Source of the DNA: Streptococcus suis
GTDB lineage: Bacteria > Bacillota > Bacilli > Lactobacillales > Streptococcaceae
DNA: 56,026 nt
Assembly (NCBI RefSeq): GCF_016743335.1
Contig: NZ_WCJE01000013.1
Span: 1 to 56,026 of the forward strand
Reading direction: 5' to 3'
The notes beneath the pieces are model-generated. The model had not been told where the DNA came from. It saw only the letters and a program-made list of their open reading frames with translations, and ran no database searches. Below, in pieces: positions 36,042 through 44,798 of the stretch. The position numbers and the translations under genes were made by a program. The number at the start of each line of letters is the position of its first letter. Position 1 is the first letter of the stretch.

Positions 36042-37315
36042 TTATGCTATTCTATAAGTGAAATCTACAAGCGTTTGATGACGAACTTCCCTCCTTGCTT
36101 GTCTATCAGGTCGAATTGGACAGAGGTAGGATTGGACGTAGATTTCAACTTGCTTGGAAGGTATTTGGTGACGGAAAAATAGACGACAAATATAGCAGGC
36201 ATCTGAAAAGCTGATTTTATATCTATACTTTGTTCTTCGCTCCCTAATGATGACCTTAGAAGCGGTCATTTTGACGGCATTGTAAAAGGTGAGGCGAGCG
36301 AAAATTTCCTGAAGAATTCCTTCCAGCTTTTTAGCGTGAAAACTCACCAGTCCAAGTGCATATTTCAAGTGACGAAAAGTGGTTTCTATGCCCCATCTAC
36401 GGGTATAGAGGCTTTTTATATAGTCTACAGGTTTATCACAATTGGTCACGAGGGTCTCATACTTATTTGGAGCTATTTGAAACCGAATCATGCGAAAAGA
36501 AAGGGGGGAAAACTCTGTTTCAGCTCCCCTTTCCCATTCTTTAGGAAGAAAATCAAAGGTTTGATTGCTGGGAATAAACTTGTATTGATTCTTAGAACCT
36601 GTATTCACAGTTCAGCACTTCCATCTAAGGCTAGTTTTTCAGCTACTCATCGTTAGTTTTTTTCAAAATACAGTCAGTATTCCCTCAAAAAACTGCCTTG
36701 ATTAGCGAAAAACTATCTCTTATATACAAGTACTTCACTTGTGAATACAGGTTCTAAGATTCATACCCCCTATCGGCCACAATGAGTGCTTGTTCGAAAG
36801 AGAGAATTCTCCATCATTTCAATCAGAGCCTGCCGTTCATCAACATCTCGTCTCTCTTGAACCTAGGCATCGCAATAGAGCTCACTTTCCAAATCAAATA
36901 GTGCATCTAAGTGAAGGAGATTATAGGCTTTTCCACCTAATTTTGAAGGAAAATGAGAGGCTGTGTCTTCAGGAATGACTGGAATATGGATATCTAATCC
37001 ATCTACAGCCAGAATAGTGAGTTCTGTTTTTGGAAGAATAGCCTGCGTAAAGTTTTTGAAGAGCTTTTTAAAGGCTTGGTGCTTAATTTTATACCGATTT
37101 TGGACAAAAGCTGCCTTTGAAATGGGGAAGTCTTGATTGATAAGTTCTTTTGATAGTGTTTGACCGCCCATGTTTAGTATAGCGGAAACCATTTGTTGGA
37201 AGGAACATTTTCTGGAACGGGTAAAGTCTTTATCTGGTTGGACGATATAAGAAGAACTGTCGGATGAGAGTTGTGAGATGAAAGACTCTAGGATTGTTTG
37301 AATAGACTGAACCAT
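36042..37315 (-). pseudogene. Decayed IS4-family transposase
   Basis: The N-terminal part (36863-37315) contains the first catalytic Asp in LAVDGLDIHIP. The C-terminal part (36042-36608) has the YREK signature Y-x2-R-x3-E-x6-K in YTRRWGIETTFRHLK. DRGYES, with the second Asp, lies between them in another frame. Damage is multiple: a TAG after LYCDA, a frameshift before DRGYES, and a 166-base insertion at 36592-36757. It is therefore not functional. Terminal repeats of the element were not located with confidence. Confidence 0.85.
36592..36757. mobile_element. 166-bp MITE-like element inside the IS4 transposase
   Basis: The ends are perfect 18-base inverted repeats: TTAGAACCTGTATTCACA at 36592-36609 and its complement at 36740-36757. 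The 5-base direct repeat GATTC flanks them (36587-36591 and 36758-36762). The interior is AT-rich and has no coding frame. Size, ends and flanking duplication fit a miniature inverted-repeat element mobilised in trans. I do not recognise the parent transposon. Confidence 0.75.
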
Positions 37316-37405
37316 GGGAAAACTCCTTTTTAATTTTAGACTATTAATTTATTGAAAAATAAAAAGACCCTATCCAATAAAAATTGGAGTAGGATCCTTA
37401 ACTTA

Positions 37406-37630
37406 ATGATATTGGCGAGACCTCTCTTTTTTAGCAATCAGATTTCTGAAGCACCGAACCTAGACGTATTGGAACATCTGTTGCTCATGATTATTTGGTT
37501 TTTCATGCTCTATCTTTGTTTTCGTTGTTACCAAAAGAGATGGTTTCATACTGTTTTTTGGTGGCTTCAATTTATACAGATTGTCTCCCTCTATACTTGG
37601 TATATTATGGCTGATTTTTGTTTCGGGTAA
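37406..37630 (+). CDS. Possible small membrane protein or fragment
   Basis: About 75 aa, with two hydrophobic helices (LEHLLLMIIWFFMLYLCF and VFWWLQFIQIVSLYTWYIM). The frame is open from a TTG at 37352, but an ATG at 37406 gives the more plausible protein; neither has a strong SD. It lies between the IS4 remnant and the sirtuin gene in an area of decay, so it may be the end of a larger lost gene. The family is not recognised. Confidence 0.3.
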   Translation: MILARPLFFSNQISEAPNLDVLEHLLLMIIWFFMLYLCFRCYQKRWFHTVFWWLQFIQIVSLYTWYIMADFCFG

Positions 37631-37708
37631 TATTCTGGGAAAAGTGATGGTATTTTATTACAATAAAATCATATACTATAAACCGAAAAAATTCTCAAAC
37701 AAAAAAAC

Positions 37709-37752
37709 TAAAGAGCTTGGGGCTAGGACTAGTTTTGTCCCAAACTCTTTTT
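37709..37752 (-). terminator. Terminator of the macro-sirtuin operon
   Basis: On the minus strand AAAGAGTTTGGGAC pairs with the later GTCC..CCCCAAGCTCTTT and is followed by AGTTTTTTTG. The sirtuin stop codon overlaps its start. Confidence 0.75.
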
Positions 37753-38659
37753 AGTTTACATAATTACTTATAGATTTTGATTCTATTCTTTGGCGAATTT
37801 CTTGTAGATTTTTACCAATATCACCATTAAGCTGTATTAATTGCTTTGAAAGTTCATCAGGATATGTAAACGTTTCTTGATTTAATGTAATAAACGTTGC
37901 TTGGGGATTAGTATAGGTCATTTGCAAAAAAGGATATTTAATGATACCTGGTGTATTCATGCCTACACCAAGTTCTAAATAAATGATTGCTTTTTTGCTA
38001 TTTTCTTCCAAAAATTCGCTATACCTTTTTTGAGCTTTATGCCATCCTTCATCTTCAACAAAACGATTATCTATCCTTAGATTATTCGTCATAGGAGCAC
38101 CACACCTAGGACAAGTTGGTATAAGATTAGAAGAGATTTTCATTTCCATTTCAGATTCAACCATCTGATAAATCAACTCTTTGTTGTCATAGTTGGTATA
38201 ATGACAAGGAACCGAACATTGCATTAAACCATAATCCCCTTGTGTATAAAAAAGCCTTTTTTTATCAAATCCCGCTTTTTGTACTTGATGATCGACATTC
38301 GTTGATAAAATAAAATAATCCTTATGTTTAACAATGTCTAATAAATCGATATAGGGTTGACCAACTGGTGCTTCATAGCGATTAATAAAAATATGACGAC
38401 TCCACCATGCCCAATATTCTTCCTTTGTAGCAAAAGGATAAAAGCCACCAGAATACATGTCTTCGATACCATACTTTTCTTTAAAATCAGAAAAATAGTG
38501 TTCAAAACGTTCACCATAATAAGTCAGACCTGCAGAGGCTGATAATCCTGCGCCAATACCAATGAGAACAGCATCTGCTTTTTCTAATTTTTTTACGATG
38601 TCATTAATTTGCTCCGAGTAATCTTTTGTAGATTTTTTCATCTTCTTCTTTAAAAACAT
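37751..38659 (-). CDS. SirTM-type sirtuin, protein ADP-ribosyltransferase
   Basis: A 302-aa class M sirtuin. The NAD-binding motif is GAGLSASAGL (36-45), followed by STNVDHQ (119-125). The histidine that deacetylating sirtuins need is replaced by Gln140 in YTQGDYG. A zinc knuckle is formed by C148, C152, C183 and C186 (CPRCGAPM). Known SirTMs use NAD to ADP-ribosylate a lipoylated GcvH-like protein, and N121/D123/Q140 fit the residues reported for the S. pyogenes enzyme. The frame overlaps the macrodomain gene by 56 bases; a second ATG at residue 7 is an alternative start. The GcvH-L and LplA2 genes that usually accompany it are absent here. Confidence 0.88.
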   Translation of the reverse strand: MFLKKKMKKSTKDYSEQINDIVKKLEKADAVLIGIGAGLSASAGLTYYGERFEHYFSDFKEKYGIEDMYSGGFYPFATKEEYWAWWSRHIFINRYEAPVGQPYIDLLDIVKHKDYFILSTNVDHQVQKAGFDKKRLFYTQGDYGLMQCSVPCHYTNYDNKELIYQMVESEMEMKISSNLIPTCPRCGAPMTNNLRIDNRFVEDEGWHKAQKRYSEFLEENSKKAIIYLELGVGMNTPGIIKYPFLQMTYTNPQATFITLNQETFTYPDELSKQLIQLNGDIGKNLQEIRQRIESKSISNYVN

Positions 38660-39383
38660 TGAATACCACCTTCATCTTGCTATCTGTCTCTTTTAAATAT
38701 TCTTGAACAGTTGCTACTGCCAGTTCTGCTGCTCTCTCATGTGGAAAATGAAATTCTCCTGTTGAAATACAGCAAAATGCTAAACTGTTTAAACCATTAG
38801 CATCTGCTAATTCTAAACAAGAGCGATAACTACTCATTAAATCTTTTTCATGATGAGATCGTAATCCACCATCAACAATAGGCCCAACTGTATGTAAAAC
38901 AGATTGACTCGGCAAATTATAAGCAGGGGTTATCTTCGCCTCACCCGTCTTTTCTAAGTGTCCTTGCTCTTTCATCTGCCGATAACATTCCTGCCGTAAT
39001 TGAACACCTGCAAAAGTATGAATAGCATTATCAATACACTTGTGATTCGGATAAAAACAACCCAAAAGTTGGCTATTAGCAGCATTAACAATGCCATCTA
39101 CTTTTAAGGTCGTAATATCACCTCTCCATAGGTATAATTGACCAGAACTCGGAGTCAAATCAGTCAATTTTGTGACTGTTTTTTGTGTTAACTCTTCTTG
39201 AAGGTAGGCATTTTGAATATCTAAAAACTCAGCCGACACAGTTTCTGGTGGGCGAACGTTAACCAAAGCTCGTAAAAGTACTTTTTGCTGTTCAACTTCA
39301 TCAGGGATTACTATACCTGCATATTCTGCTTTTTCTGATAAGAGTATCTTTATTAAATACAATCGCCTTTGTTCTTGGTTCAT
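38604..39383 (-). CDS. Zinc-dependent macrodomain ADP-ribosyl hydrolase
   Basis: This 259-aa protein has the ~80-residue helical N-terminal region of the SirTM-linked macrodomains, then the macro core. VDGIVNAANSQLLGC carries N100/N103, and the zinc ligands are C109, H114 and C116 in GCFYPNHKC. HTVGPIVDGG and CCISTGEFHFP complete the pocket. It should remove ADP-ribose placed by the adjacent SirTM. GGAGGG precedes the ATG. A truncated paralogue sits at 5.3-5.9 kb. It starts the two-gene operon, only about 25 bases downstream of the previous gene's terminator. Confidence 0.9.
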   Translation of the reverse strand: MNQEQRRLYLIKILLSEKAEYAGIVIPDEVEQQKVLLRALVNVRPPETVSAEFLDIQNAYLQEELTQKTVTKLTDLTPSSGQLYLWRGDITTLKVDGIVNAANSQLLGCFYPNHKCIDNAIHTFAGVQLRQECYRQMKEQGHLEKTGEAKITPAYNLPSQSVLHTVGPIVDGGLRSHHEKDLMSSYRSCLELADANGLNSLAFCCISTGEFHFPHERAAELAVATVQEYLKETDSKMKVVFNVFKEEDEKIYKRLLGAN

Positions 39384-39404
39384 TATTCCCTCCTTAATTA
39401 ATTG

Positions 39405-39442
39405 TTAAAGCGAGACTGAGAAAATCTCAATCTCGCTTTTTA
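39405..39442 (-). terminator. Terminator between the YwnB-like and macro genes
   Basis: AAAGCGAGACTGAGA and TCTCAATCTCGCTTT form a 15-bp stem with one mismatch and a T-run on the minus strand. It leaves almost no room for a separate macro promoter, so the macro-sirtuin pair may depend partly on read-through. Confidence 0.8.
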
Positions 39443-39468
39443 TTATCAAAGTACTCTGCTTTTATTGA

Positions 39469-40104
39469 TTATTTACGAACGATACTGATACGTTCTTGGA
39501 TGTGGTTCCCTTTTTCGATTTCGTCTGCAAAAGCAAGAGCGTAATCAGCATAACTAAGGATACTTTCACCCCGTTCATTTAATGTGAATTGATCACCTGC
39601 AAGAATATATTGACCTGTACGCTCACCTTCGGCTTGGAAGTCTGCAGCTGGGCTGACAAATGTCCATTTGACATCATTGCGTTTGCGAAGAACATCAAGT
39701 GCATCCGTTTGTGCTTTAGCAAGTGCATAGTATTCTTTCGGAAAATCTGGAGTATCTACCAATTGAACGGTTAGCTCTGGATCAACATATAAGCTACCTG
39801 CACCACCGACAACTACAAAACGAGCATCTGAATTAGCCATGATATCTGATAAGTGATTAATCACTTCAACATGCAGATGAAGAGTTTCAGGAGCCCAAGT
39901 ACCAAATGCGCTAACGACAACTTCAAAATCAGCTACATCTTCCTTTGTGATGGCAAATAAGTCTTTTTGAATATATGTTTGCGCTTTTGAAGCGTTTGTT
40001 TCTTCACGACTAAAACCTGTAACATCGTATCCACGACCTACAAGCTCTTCGATGATTAAACGAGCAACACGACCATTTGAACTAATTACTGCAACTTTTG
40101 ACAT
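39469..40104 (-). CDS. NAD(P)-binding oxidoreductase, YwnB-like
   Basis: This 211-aa atypical SDR/NmrA-like protein has the Rossmann start SKVAVISSNGRVARLIIEEL, with N-G-R in place of the usual glycines. VVGGAGSLYVD and FVSPAADFQAEG match YwnB-type NAD(P)-binding proteins. I start at the ATG after GGAGGAAAAA. Five more codons upstream are open but overlap that SD. It is divergent from an Rrf2 regulator, the same pairing as ywnB/ywnA of Bacillus. The substrate is unknown, with a redox or electrophile response likely. Confidence 0.8.
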   Translation of the reverse strand: MSKVAVISSNGRVARLIIEELVGRGYDVTGFSREETNASKAQTYIQKDLFAITKEDVADFEVVVSAFGTWAPETLHLHVEVINHLSDIMANSDARFVVVGGAGSLYVDPELTVQLVDTPDFPKEYYALAKAQTDALDVLRKRNDVKWTFVSPAADFQAEGERTGQYILAGDQFTLNERGESILSYADYALAFADEIEKGNHIQERISIVRK

Positions 40105-40281
40105 TATTTTTTCCTCCAAAAATGTTTTTACAGATTGTAAATGATTTTATTACAACTGATGAATAAAGTATAACAGCTTCCAGATGTAATATCAACAGTT
40201 ACAACCCAAAAAGTTGAAATTTTTTTATTACAACAAAACATGGTATAATGAGTATGGAAAAAAATAATAAAAGGAAACAAA
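40105..40281. promoter_or_regulatory. Divergent control region with inverted repeats
   Basis: TTGTAA-9-TTACAA (40135-40155) and TGTAATATCAACAGTTACA (40185-40203) are two inverted repeats with the same TGTAA/TTACA arms. A further ATTACAAC occurs near 40229. TATAAT at 40244 is the likely -10 for the rrf2 gene. The Rrf2 protein is the natural candidate to bind them. Confidence 0.6.
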
Positions 40282-40716
40282 ATGTCATATTCTACACGAT
40301 TAGCTACTTCAGTTCATATCCTATTAGCCATCCATCATTTTGAAAACAGCGAGAAGGTAACGTCTACATTTCTTGCTGACAGTATTCAAACGAACCCTGT
40401 AATTGTCCGCAATTTATTAGGAAAATTACAAAAATCTGGACTTGTGAAAGTGGAAGCTGGAGTAGGTGGAGCGCATTTAACGAAAAAGCCAGAGGAACTT
40501 ACTCTCTGGGATATTTTTTTAGCTGTTGAGGATCCTCATAAAACTATTTTGAAACCACATGATGATACCAATCCAAATTGTGAAGTTGGGCGTGTTGTTC
40601 ATTCTGTTCTTGATCCCCGTCTAAATGAGATTCACACCCAATTTCTACAATCATTAAAGGCAATTAATTTAGCTTCTCTCATCACAGATATGGACGATAA
40701 AATAGCACAAAACTAG
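40282..40716 (+). CDS. Rrf2-family regulator, YwnA-like
   Basis: A 144-aa winged-helix protein. MSYSTRLATSVHILLAIHHF is the typical Rrf2 start, then a recognition helix in NPVIVRNLLGKLQKSGLV and the wing EAGVGGAHLTKKPEELTL. Only one Cys (in NPNCEVG) is present in the region where iron-sulfur Rrf2 proteins have three, so it probably lacks a cluster and belongs to the YwnA-like group that may sense thiol-reactive compounds. The 3' end runs into sequence beside an IS1182-family element. Confidence 0.85.
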   Translation: MSYSTRLATSVHILLAIHHFENSEKVTSTFLADSIQTNPVIVRNLLGKLQKSGLVKVEAGVGGAHLTKKPEELTLWDIFLAVEDPHKTILKPHDDTNPNCEVGRVVHSVLDPRLNEIHTQFLQSLKAINLASLITDMDDKIAQN

Positions 40717-40733
40717 CCCTAAACTCTTTTTAA

Positions 40734-42235
40734 TCAGGAGTCCAGAATGAAGACAAACATCTCGCTTGATGTTTGTCTTTTTCTGTTTATTGGTCTGATA
40801 GTCCGTCTTTTTGCCAGAATAGTGGCTATTTGGACAAAATAAAAAGGCTTCCCTGCCCTCATTTTTACCAATTTCTTGAGATTTAAACACGCCAAAGTCA
40901 GTCCAACCTTATCCTCCATTTTGGACTTGCCTTTCTCTCTTGTGTAACGAAGATTGTGGTACTCTTTGGCTGTCCCAAAGAGGCGTTCAATGGTTTCTTT
41001 CCGCTTCTGGTAGAGCTCCTTCATACCTTTCCTGTGCCGAATCTCTTCACAGCTTTCTAAAGCCTCTTTCCAAATGTGTCGAGTTACCACTTTCTGCTTG
41101 TTCTTGCTTTCTGTACAAATTGATAGAAGTGGACAAGTAGCACAGATAGCTGAGTCACTCTTATATTCCCGATAACCTTCTCTGGTTGTAGTGCGATAGG
41201 TTAAGACCTGATTCTCAGGACAGATATAACAGTCATAGTATTCATCATAGACAAAATCCTTCGAGCGTAGTTTCCCTTTCTTTCCTTTCGGTCGTGTATA
41301 CGGAAAGACTGGAGTAATCTCTTGTTCTAGGAGGAAGCGAGCGATACTTGGGGTCTTATAGCCAGAATCGGCAACGAGAAAGCTAGGCTGAAAGGGTTGG
41401 AGTTTAGCGAAGAGTACAGGAAAGGCCTGGCTGTCATGGACATTGCCAGCCTCCACGCTATAAGCCAGAGCCCAACCATGCTTGTCACAAGCAACCTGAG
41501 CTGTATAAGCAAATACTTCTTCGCTTTCTCATTTTGTAGGCTCAGGCTGAAAAGGTTCCCCGAACCTTTTCACTGGTCCCCTTTATGAAACAAACCACTT
41601 TCTGGGTCAGTTGTAGAAATTTTCTTAGCGATGGGTCCCTCCTCTTTTGCGGGCCCTAGCGGCTTTTTTGCATGCTTTTCTCTATCCCTGTTAATTTCAA
41701 TCTCTAGCTGGTCACTCATAAACTTGGCTTGCTTTTCAATTTCACGATTGATGAATTTACGATTATTCGCCGCAGCCTTGATATGGGTACCGTCAATGAA
41801 AATTTCTGTTGGATCTATGAAGCCTGCATTGACGCAGAGACCTAAGATATGGGTGAAAATGCCTTCAATAACTTGTCTATCTTGAAAACGACGGACATAG
41901 TTCTTTCCGTAGGTAGTGAAATGAGGCACCTTATCATCCAGTCGAAGACCAAGAAACCAACGGTAGGCAGTGTTGACTTCGATTTCCTTAATGGTTTGAC
42001 GCATGGAACGAATGCCGAAGAGACACTGAAGGATTGGAATTTTAATGAGCAGAATAGGGTCAAGACTAGGACGCCCTGTATCATCGCTATAGCTATCTGC
42101 GACTAAGTCATAGATAAAGGAGAAGTCAATAGCTTCCTCTATTTGACGAAGGAGATGATCTTGAGGAACAAGGTCATCTAAACTGTAGAAACCAAATTGA
42201 CCGCGATTGTAGTCTGGATTTTCTTTGTGTAACAT
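40734..42235 (-). pseudogene. IS1182-type transposase, split by a small insertion
   Basis: The N-terminal part (41570-42235) begins NRGQFGFYSLDDLVPQDHLL and includes GRPSLDPILLIK and the catalytic Asp in EIFIDGTHIKAAAN. The C-terminal part (from about 41525 down) resumes at EEVFAYTAQVACDKHGWALA, with the second Asp in FLVADSGYKTP and KERIE-like ETIERLFGTAKEYHNLRYT. Between them are roughly 50 extra bases with stops in frame and a palindrome. The last codons and stop lie just beyond the IS end. It is presumably inactive. Confidence 0.8.
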
Positions 42236-42342
42236 AGCGATTCTCCCTCTGCTTATTAGCTAGTATTCCTATCTCTATTATACTACTTTACATATGAAAA
42301 AGCCGTTAGAAATATAATTCTAACGACTTTGTCTTCATTCTG
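40743..42342 (-). mobile_element. IS1182-family insertion sequence, 1600 bp
   Basis: Terminal inverted repeats are CAGAATGAAGACAAA at 40743 and the complement TTTGTCTTCATTCTG at the right end. The transposase lies on the minus strand in two parts. The right end touches a terminator hairpin that also flanks the 116-base fragment at 35.78 kb. Inner hairpins near both ends (AGACAAACATC/GATGTTTGTCT; CGTTAGAA/TTCTAACG) are normal for such elements. Confidence 0.85.
41543..41573 (+). repeat. BOX-like module inserted in the IS1182 transposase
   Basis: CAGGCTGAAAAGGTTC-CCC-GAACCTTTTCACT contains an 11-bp perfect stem. It aligns with the CAGGCTGAAAGGCTCC..GGAGCCTTTCACT module of BOX-like copy 4 and the equivalent in copy 1. 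TTTTGTAGGCT just before it resembles the TTTTGTTTCAAGG preceding that module. It thus looks like a fragment or degenerate unit of the same repeat. Confidence 0.55.
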
Positions 42343-42369
42343 AAACCCTGTATTTGCAGGGTTTTTTCT
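42343..42369 (+). terminator. Terminator hairpin at the right edge of the island
   Basis: AAACCCTG-TATTTG-CAGGGTTT followed by TTTCTATC. It is identical to the stem after susH and keeps the T-run. It now stands between the IS and ftsK. Confidence 0.85.
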
Positions 42370-42428
42370 ATCATGAAAATTCTTCCCAATTATGATAAAA
42401 TAAAGAGATTGAGAAAGTTGAGGTATCT

Positions 42429-44798
42429 ATGAGAAAGACAAGTAAAAAAGGAAAGGCTACGAGGCGACCAACCAAGGCAGAATTAGCACAGCAAGAACGT
42501 GTTAAAAATATCACCCTTCGAGTATTGGGGCTTTTATTCATTGCCTTTGCAGCCAGTCGCCTAGGTGTGTTTGGAGTGACCAGCTACAATATTTTCCGGC
42601 TATTATTTGGTAGTCTAGCCTATCTATTATTGGCAGGTGCATTTATCTACCTTCTTATTCCCAAAGTCTTACGCGAAAGAGAAGGGACCATATCGGGCTT
42701 CTGGCTGATTGTTATCGGGTTATTAATTGAATTTCAGGCTTATTTAGACTGGACCTATCAAGGGAGTGACCTATTCGGTCATACTCTAAAATTGGCCTTG
42801 TCAGACCTAGCTAAGTTTCAGGTAACAGCATTTCTAGGCGGAGGGATGATTGGAAGTATCTTCTATCTGCCAGTCTCCTTCCTCTTTGCAAATGTTGGTT
42901 CCTTCTTCATCGGTCTTCTAGTGATAGCATTTGGTATCTTTTTTGTAAGCCCATGGTCTGTTTATGATGTTGCCGATGGCTTGGTGGTTGCCAAAGATAA
43001 GTTGGCGGAGACGCAGGTAAAAAGAGCAGAGCTTCGAACACAGAAGAAAGCAGAACGAGAAGAAAAACGTCAGCAAGAATTAGCTTGTCTAGAAGAGGAA
43101 CGCCTTCGTCTAGAGGAAGAGGAAGAGTCAGCTCGGACTTTGGCACTGGTAGATAGACATGTCGATTTAGAAACAGGTGAAATCCTAGAAGAAGAGCCTG
43201 TTCAAGTACCGATTATTTCAGAATATGACCACTTAGACATAGAAGATGAATTTCCAATTATGTTGGCAGAAGATGACCAACCAGCACAATCAAACTCGGC
43301 AAGCCAGGCTTCTGACCCAAATGAGTTTGAAAAGGACGAGACAGATGTGGAGATTGATTTCAAGCCTAAGCAGAGACTAGCATATAAACTTCCGTCCATA
43401 GACTTATTTGCTCCTATAAAAGCTAAGAGTCAGTCCAATGAAAAACGGATTGTTCGCCAGAATATTAAAGTTTTAGAAGACACCTTTGCCAGTTTTGGAA
43501 TCAAGGTAGTAGTTGAGCGTGCTGAGATTGGACCATCGGTAACCAAGTATGAAGTCAAACCAGCAGTCGGCGTTCGTGTCAATCGGATTTCTAACCTAGC
43601 TGATGATTTGGCTCTAGCCCTTGCGGCTAAAGATGTCCGTATTGAAGCTCCTATCCCGGGAAAATCACTGGTCGGTATTGAAGTTCCAAACTCCGAAGTG
43701 GCTACAGTACCTTTCCGTGAGCTCTGGGAACAATCTAAAACAGACCCAGACAAACTTCTGGAAATTCCTCTCGGTAAGGCTGTCAATGGTTCCGTCCGTT
43801 CCTTTAACCTAGCACGTATGCCCCATCTATTGGTGGCTGGTTCAACTGGTTCGGGGAAGTCTGTTGCTGTCAACGGTATCATCTCTTCAATTCTCATGAA
43901 AGCTGGTCCAGACCAAGTTAAGTTCATGATGATTGACCCCAAAATGGTCGAATTATCGGTCTATAATGATATTCCCCACCTATTGATTCCCGTTGTGACC
44001 AACCCACGCAAGGCTGCTCGAGCTCTTCAAAAAGTAGTGGATGAAATGGAGAAACGCTATGAGTTGTTTAGCCAAATTGGTGTCCGAAACTTGGAAGGAT
44101 ATAATGCGAAGGTCGAAGAATTTAATAGCCGTTCAGAAGAAAAACAGATTCCACTTCCTCTCATTGTGGTAATCGTAGATGAGTTGGCAGACTTGATGAT
44201 GGTAGCCAGCAAGGAAGTGGAAGATGCCATTATTCGCTTGGGACAGAAGGCTCGTGCAGCAGGTATCCACATGATTCTTGCTACCCAGCGACCATCTGTT
44301 GATGTTATTTCAGGTTTGATTAAAGCCAATGTACCATCTCGTATCGCCTTTGCCGTATCAAGCGGTACAGACAGTCGGACGATTCTAGATGAAAACGGTG
44401 CTGAAAAACTCTTGGGCCGCGGTGACATGCTCTTTAAACCGATTGATGAAAACCATCCAGTCCGCTTGCAAGGTTCTTTTATATCCGATGATGATGTAGA
44501 AGCAATAGTTGGCTTTATCAAGGATCAGGCAGATGCAGATTATGATGAATCCTTTGATCCAGGTGAAGTGGCAGAAGGTGATGGCGATGCAGGTTTTGGT
44601 GATGCTGGAGGAGATCCACTTTTCAACGAAGCACGTGCCTTGGTAGTTGAGACACAAAAAGCCAGCGCCTCTATGATTCAACGACGCTTGTCTGTTGGTT
44701 TTAACAGGGCAACACGCCTCATGGAAGAGCTAGAAGCAGCGGGTGTCATTGGTCCAGCTGAAGGAACAAAACCTAGAAAGGTATTGGAAACACAATAA
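42429..44798 (+). CDS. ftsK: DNA translocase FtsK/SpoIIIE
   Basis: A 789-aa hexameric ATPase that pumps chromosome ends through the closing septum. Four to five N-terminal transmembrane helices (about 30-180) anchor it. An acidic, charged linker (190-330) follows, then the alpha/beta motor with Walker [15 protein letters not shown] (about 474) and Walker [11 protein letters not shown]. The C-terminal gamma winged helix includes [20 protein letters not shown] for KOPS-like reading. A weak purine SD precedes the ATG. The stop overlaps the next start by one base. Its promoter probably lies in the last IS sequences or at TGATAAAAT near 42399. Confidence 0.95.
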   Translation: MRKTSKKGKATRRPTKAELAQQERVKNITLRVLGLLFIAFAASRLGVFGVTSYNIFRLLFGSLAYLLLAGAFIYLLIPKVLREREGTISGFWLIVIGLLIEFQAYLDWTYQGSDLFGHTLKLALSDLAKFQVTAFLGGGMIGSIFYLPVSFLFANVGSFFIGLLVIAFGIFFVSPWSVYDVADGLVVAKDKLAETQVKRAELRTQKKAEREEKRQQELACLEEERLRLEEEEESARTLALVDRHVDLETGEILEEEPVQVPIISEYDHLDIEDEFPIMLAEDDQPAQSNSASQASDPNEFEKDETDVEIDFKPKQRLAYKLPSIDLFAPIKAKSQSNEKRIVRQNIKVLEDTFASFGIKVVVERAEIGPSVTKYEVKPAVGVRVNRISNLADDLALALAAKDVRIEAPIPGKSLVGIEVPNSEVATVPFRELWEQSKTDPDKLLEIPLGKAVNGSVRSFNLARMPHLLVAGSTGSGKSVAVNGIISSILMKAGPDQVKFMMIDPKMVELSVYNDIPHLLIPVVTNPRKAARALQKVVDEMEKRYELFSQIGVRNLEGYNAKVEEFNSRSEEKQIPLPLIVVIVDELADLMMVASKEVEDAIIRLGQKARAAGIHMILATQRPSVDVISGLIKANVPSRIAFAVSSGTDSRTILDENGAEKLLGRGDMLFKPIDENHPVRLQGSFISDDDVEAIVGFIKDQADADYDESFDPGEVAEGDGDAGFGDAGGDPLFNEARALVVETQKASASMIQRRLSVGFNRATRLMEELEAAGVIGPAEGTKPRKVLETQ

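Larger units (their letters stand above)
35782..42342. mobile_element. Putative composite insertion between IS1182 ends
   Basis: The outer termini are CAGATTGAAGAC (left) and GTCTTCATTCTG (right), inverted repeats of the IS1182-family element. Both directly touch the same terminator hairpin in direct orientation. Cargo: decayed IS4 element, SirTM/macro pair, YwnB/YwnA-like pair, full IS1182-type element. Without the block, susH would be followed by a complete terminator and then ftsK. The boundaries are seen; movement as one unit is inferred. Confidence 0.6.

Noticed and set aside
35812..36057. 81-codon plus-strand frame after susH
   Set aside because: It runs over the IS1182 end fragment and the flank of the IS4 remnant, with no start signal or protein family features.
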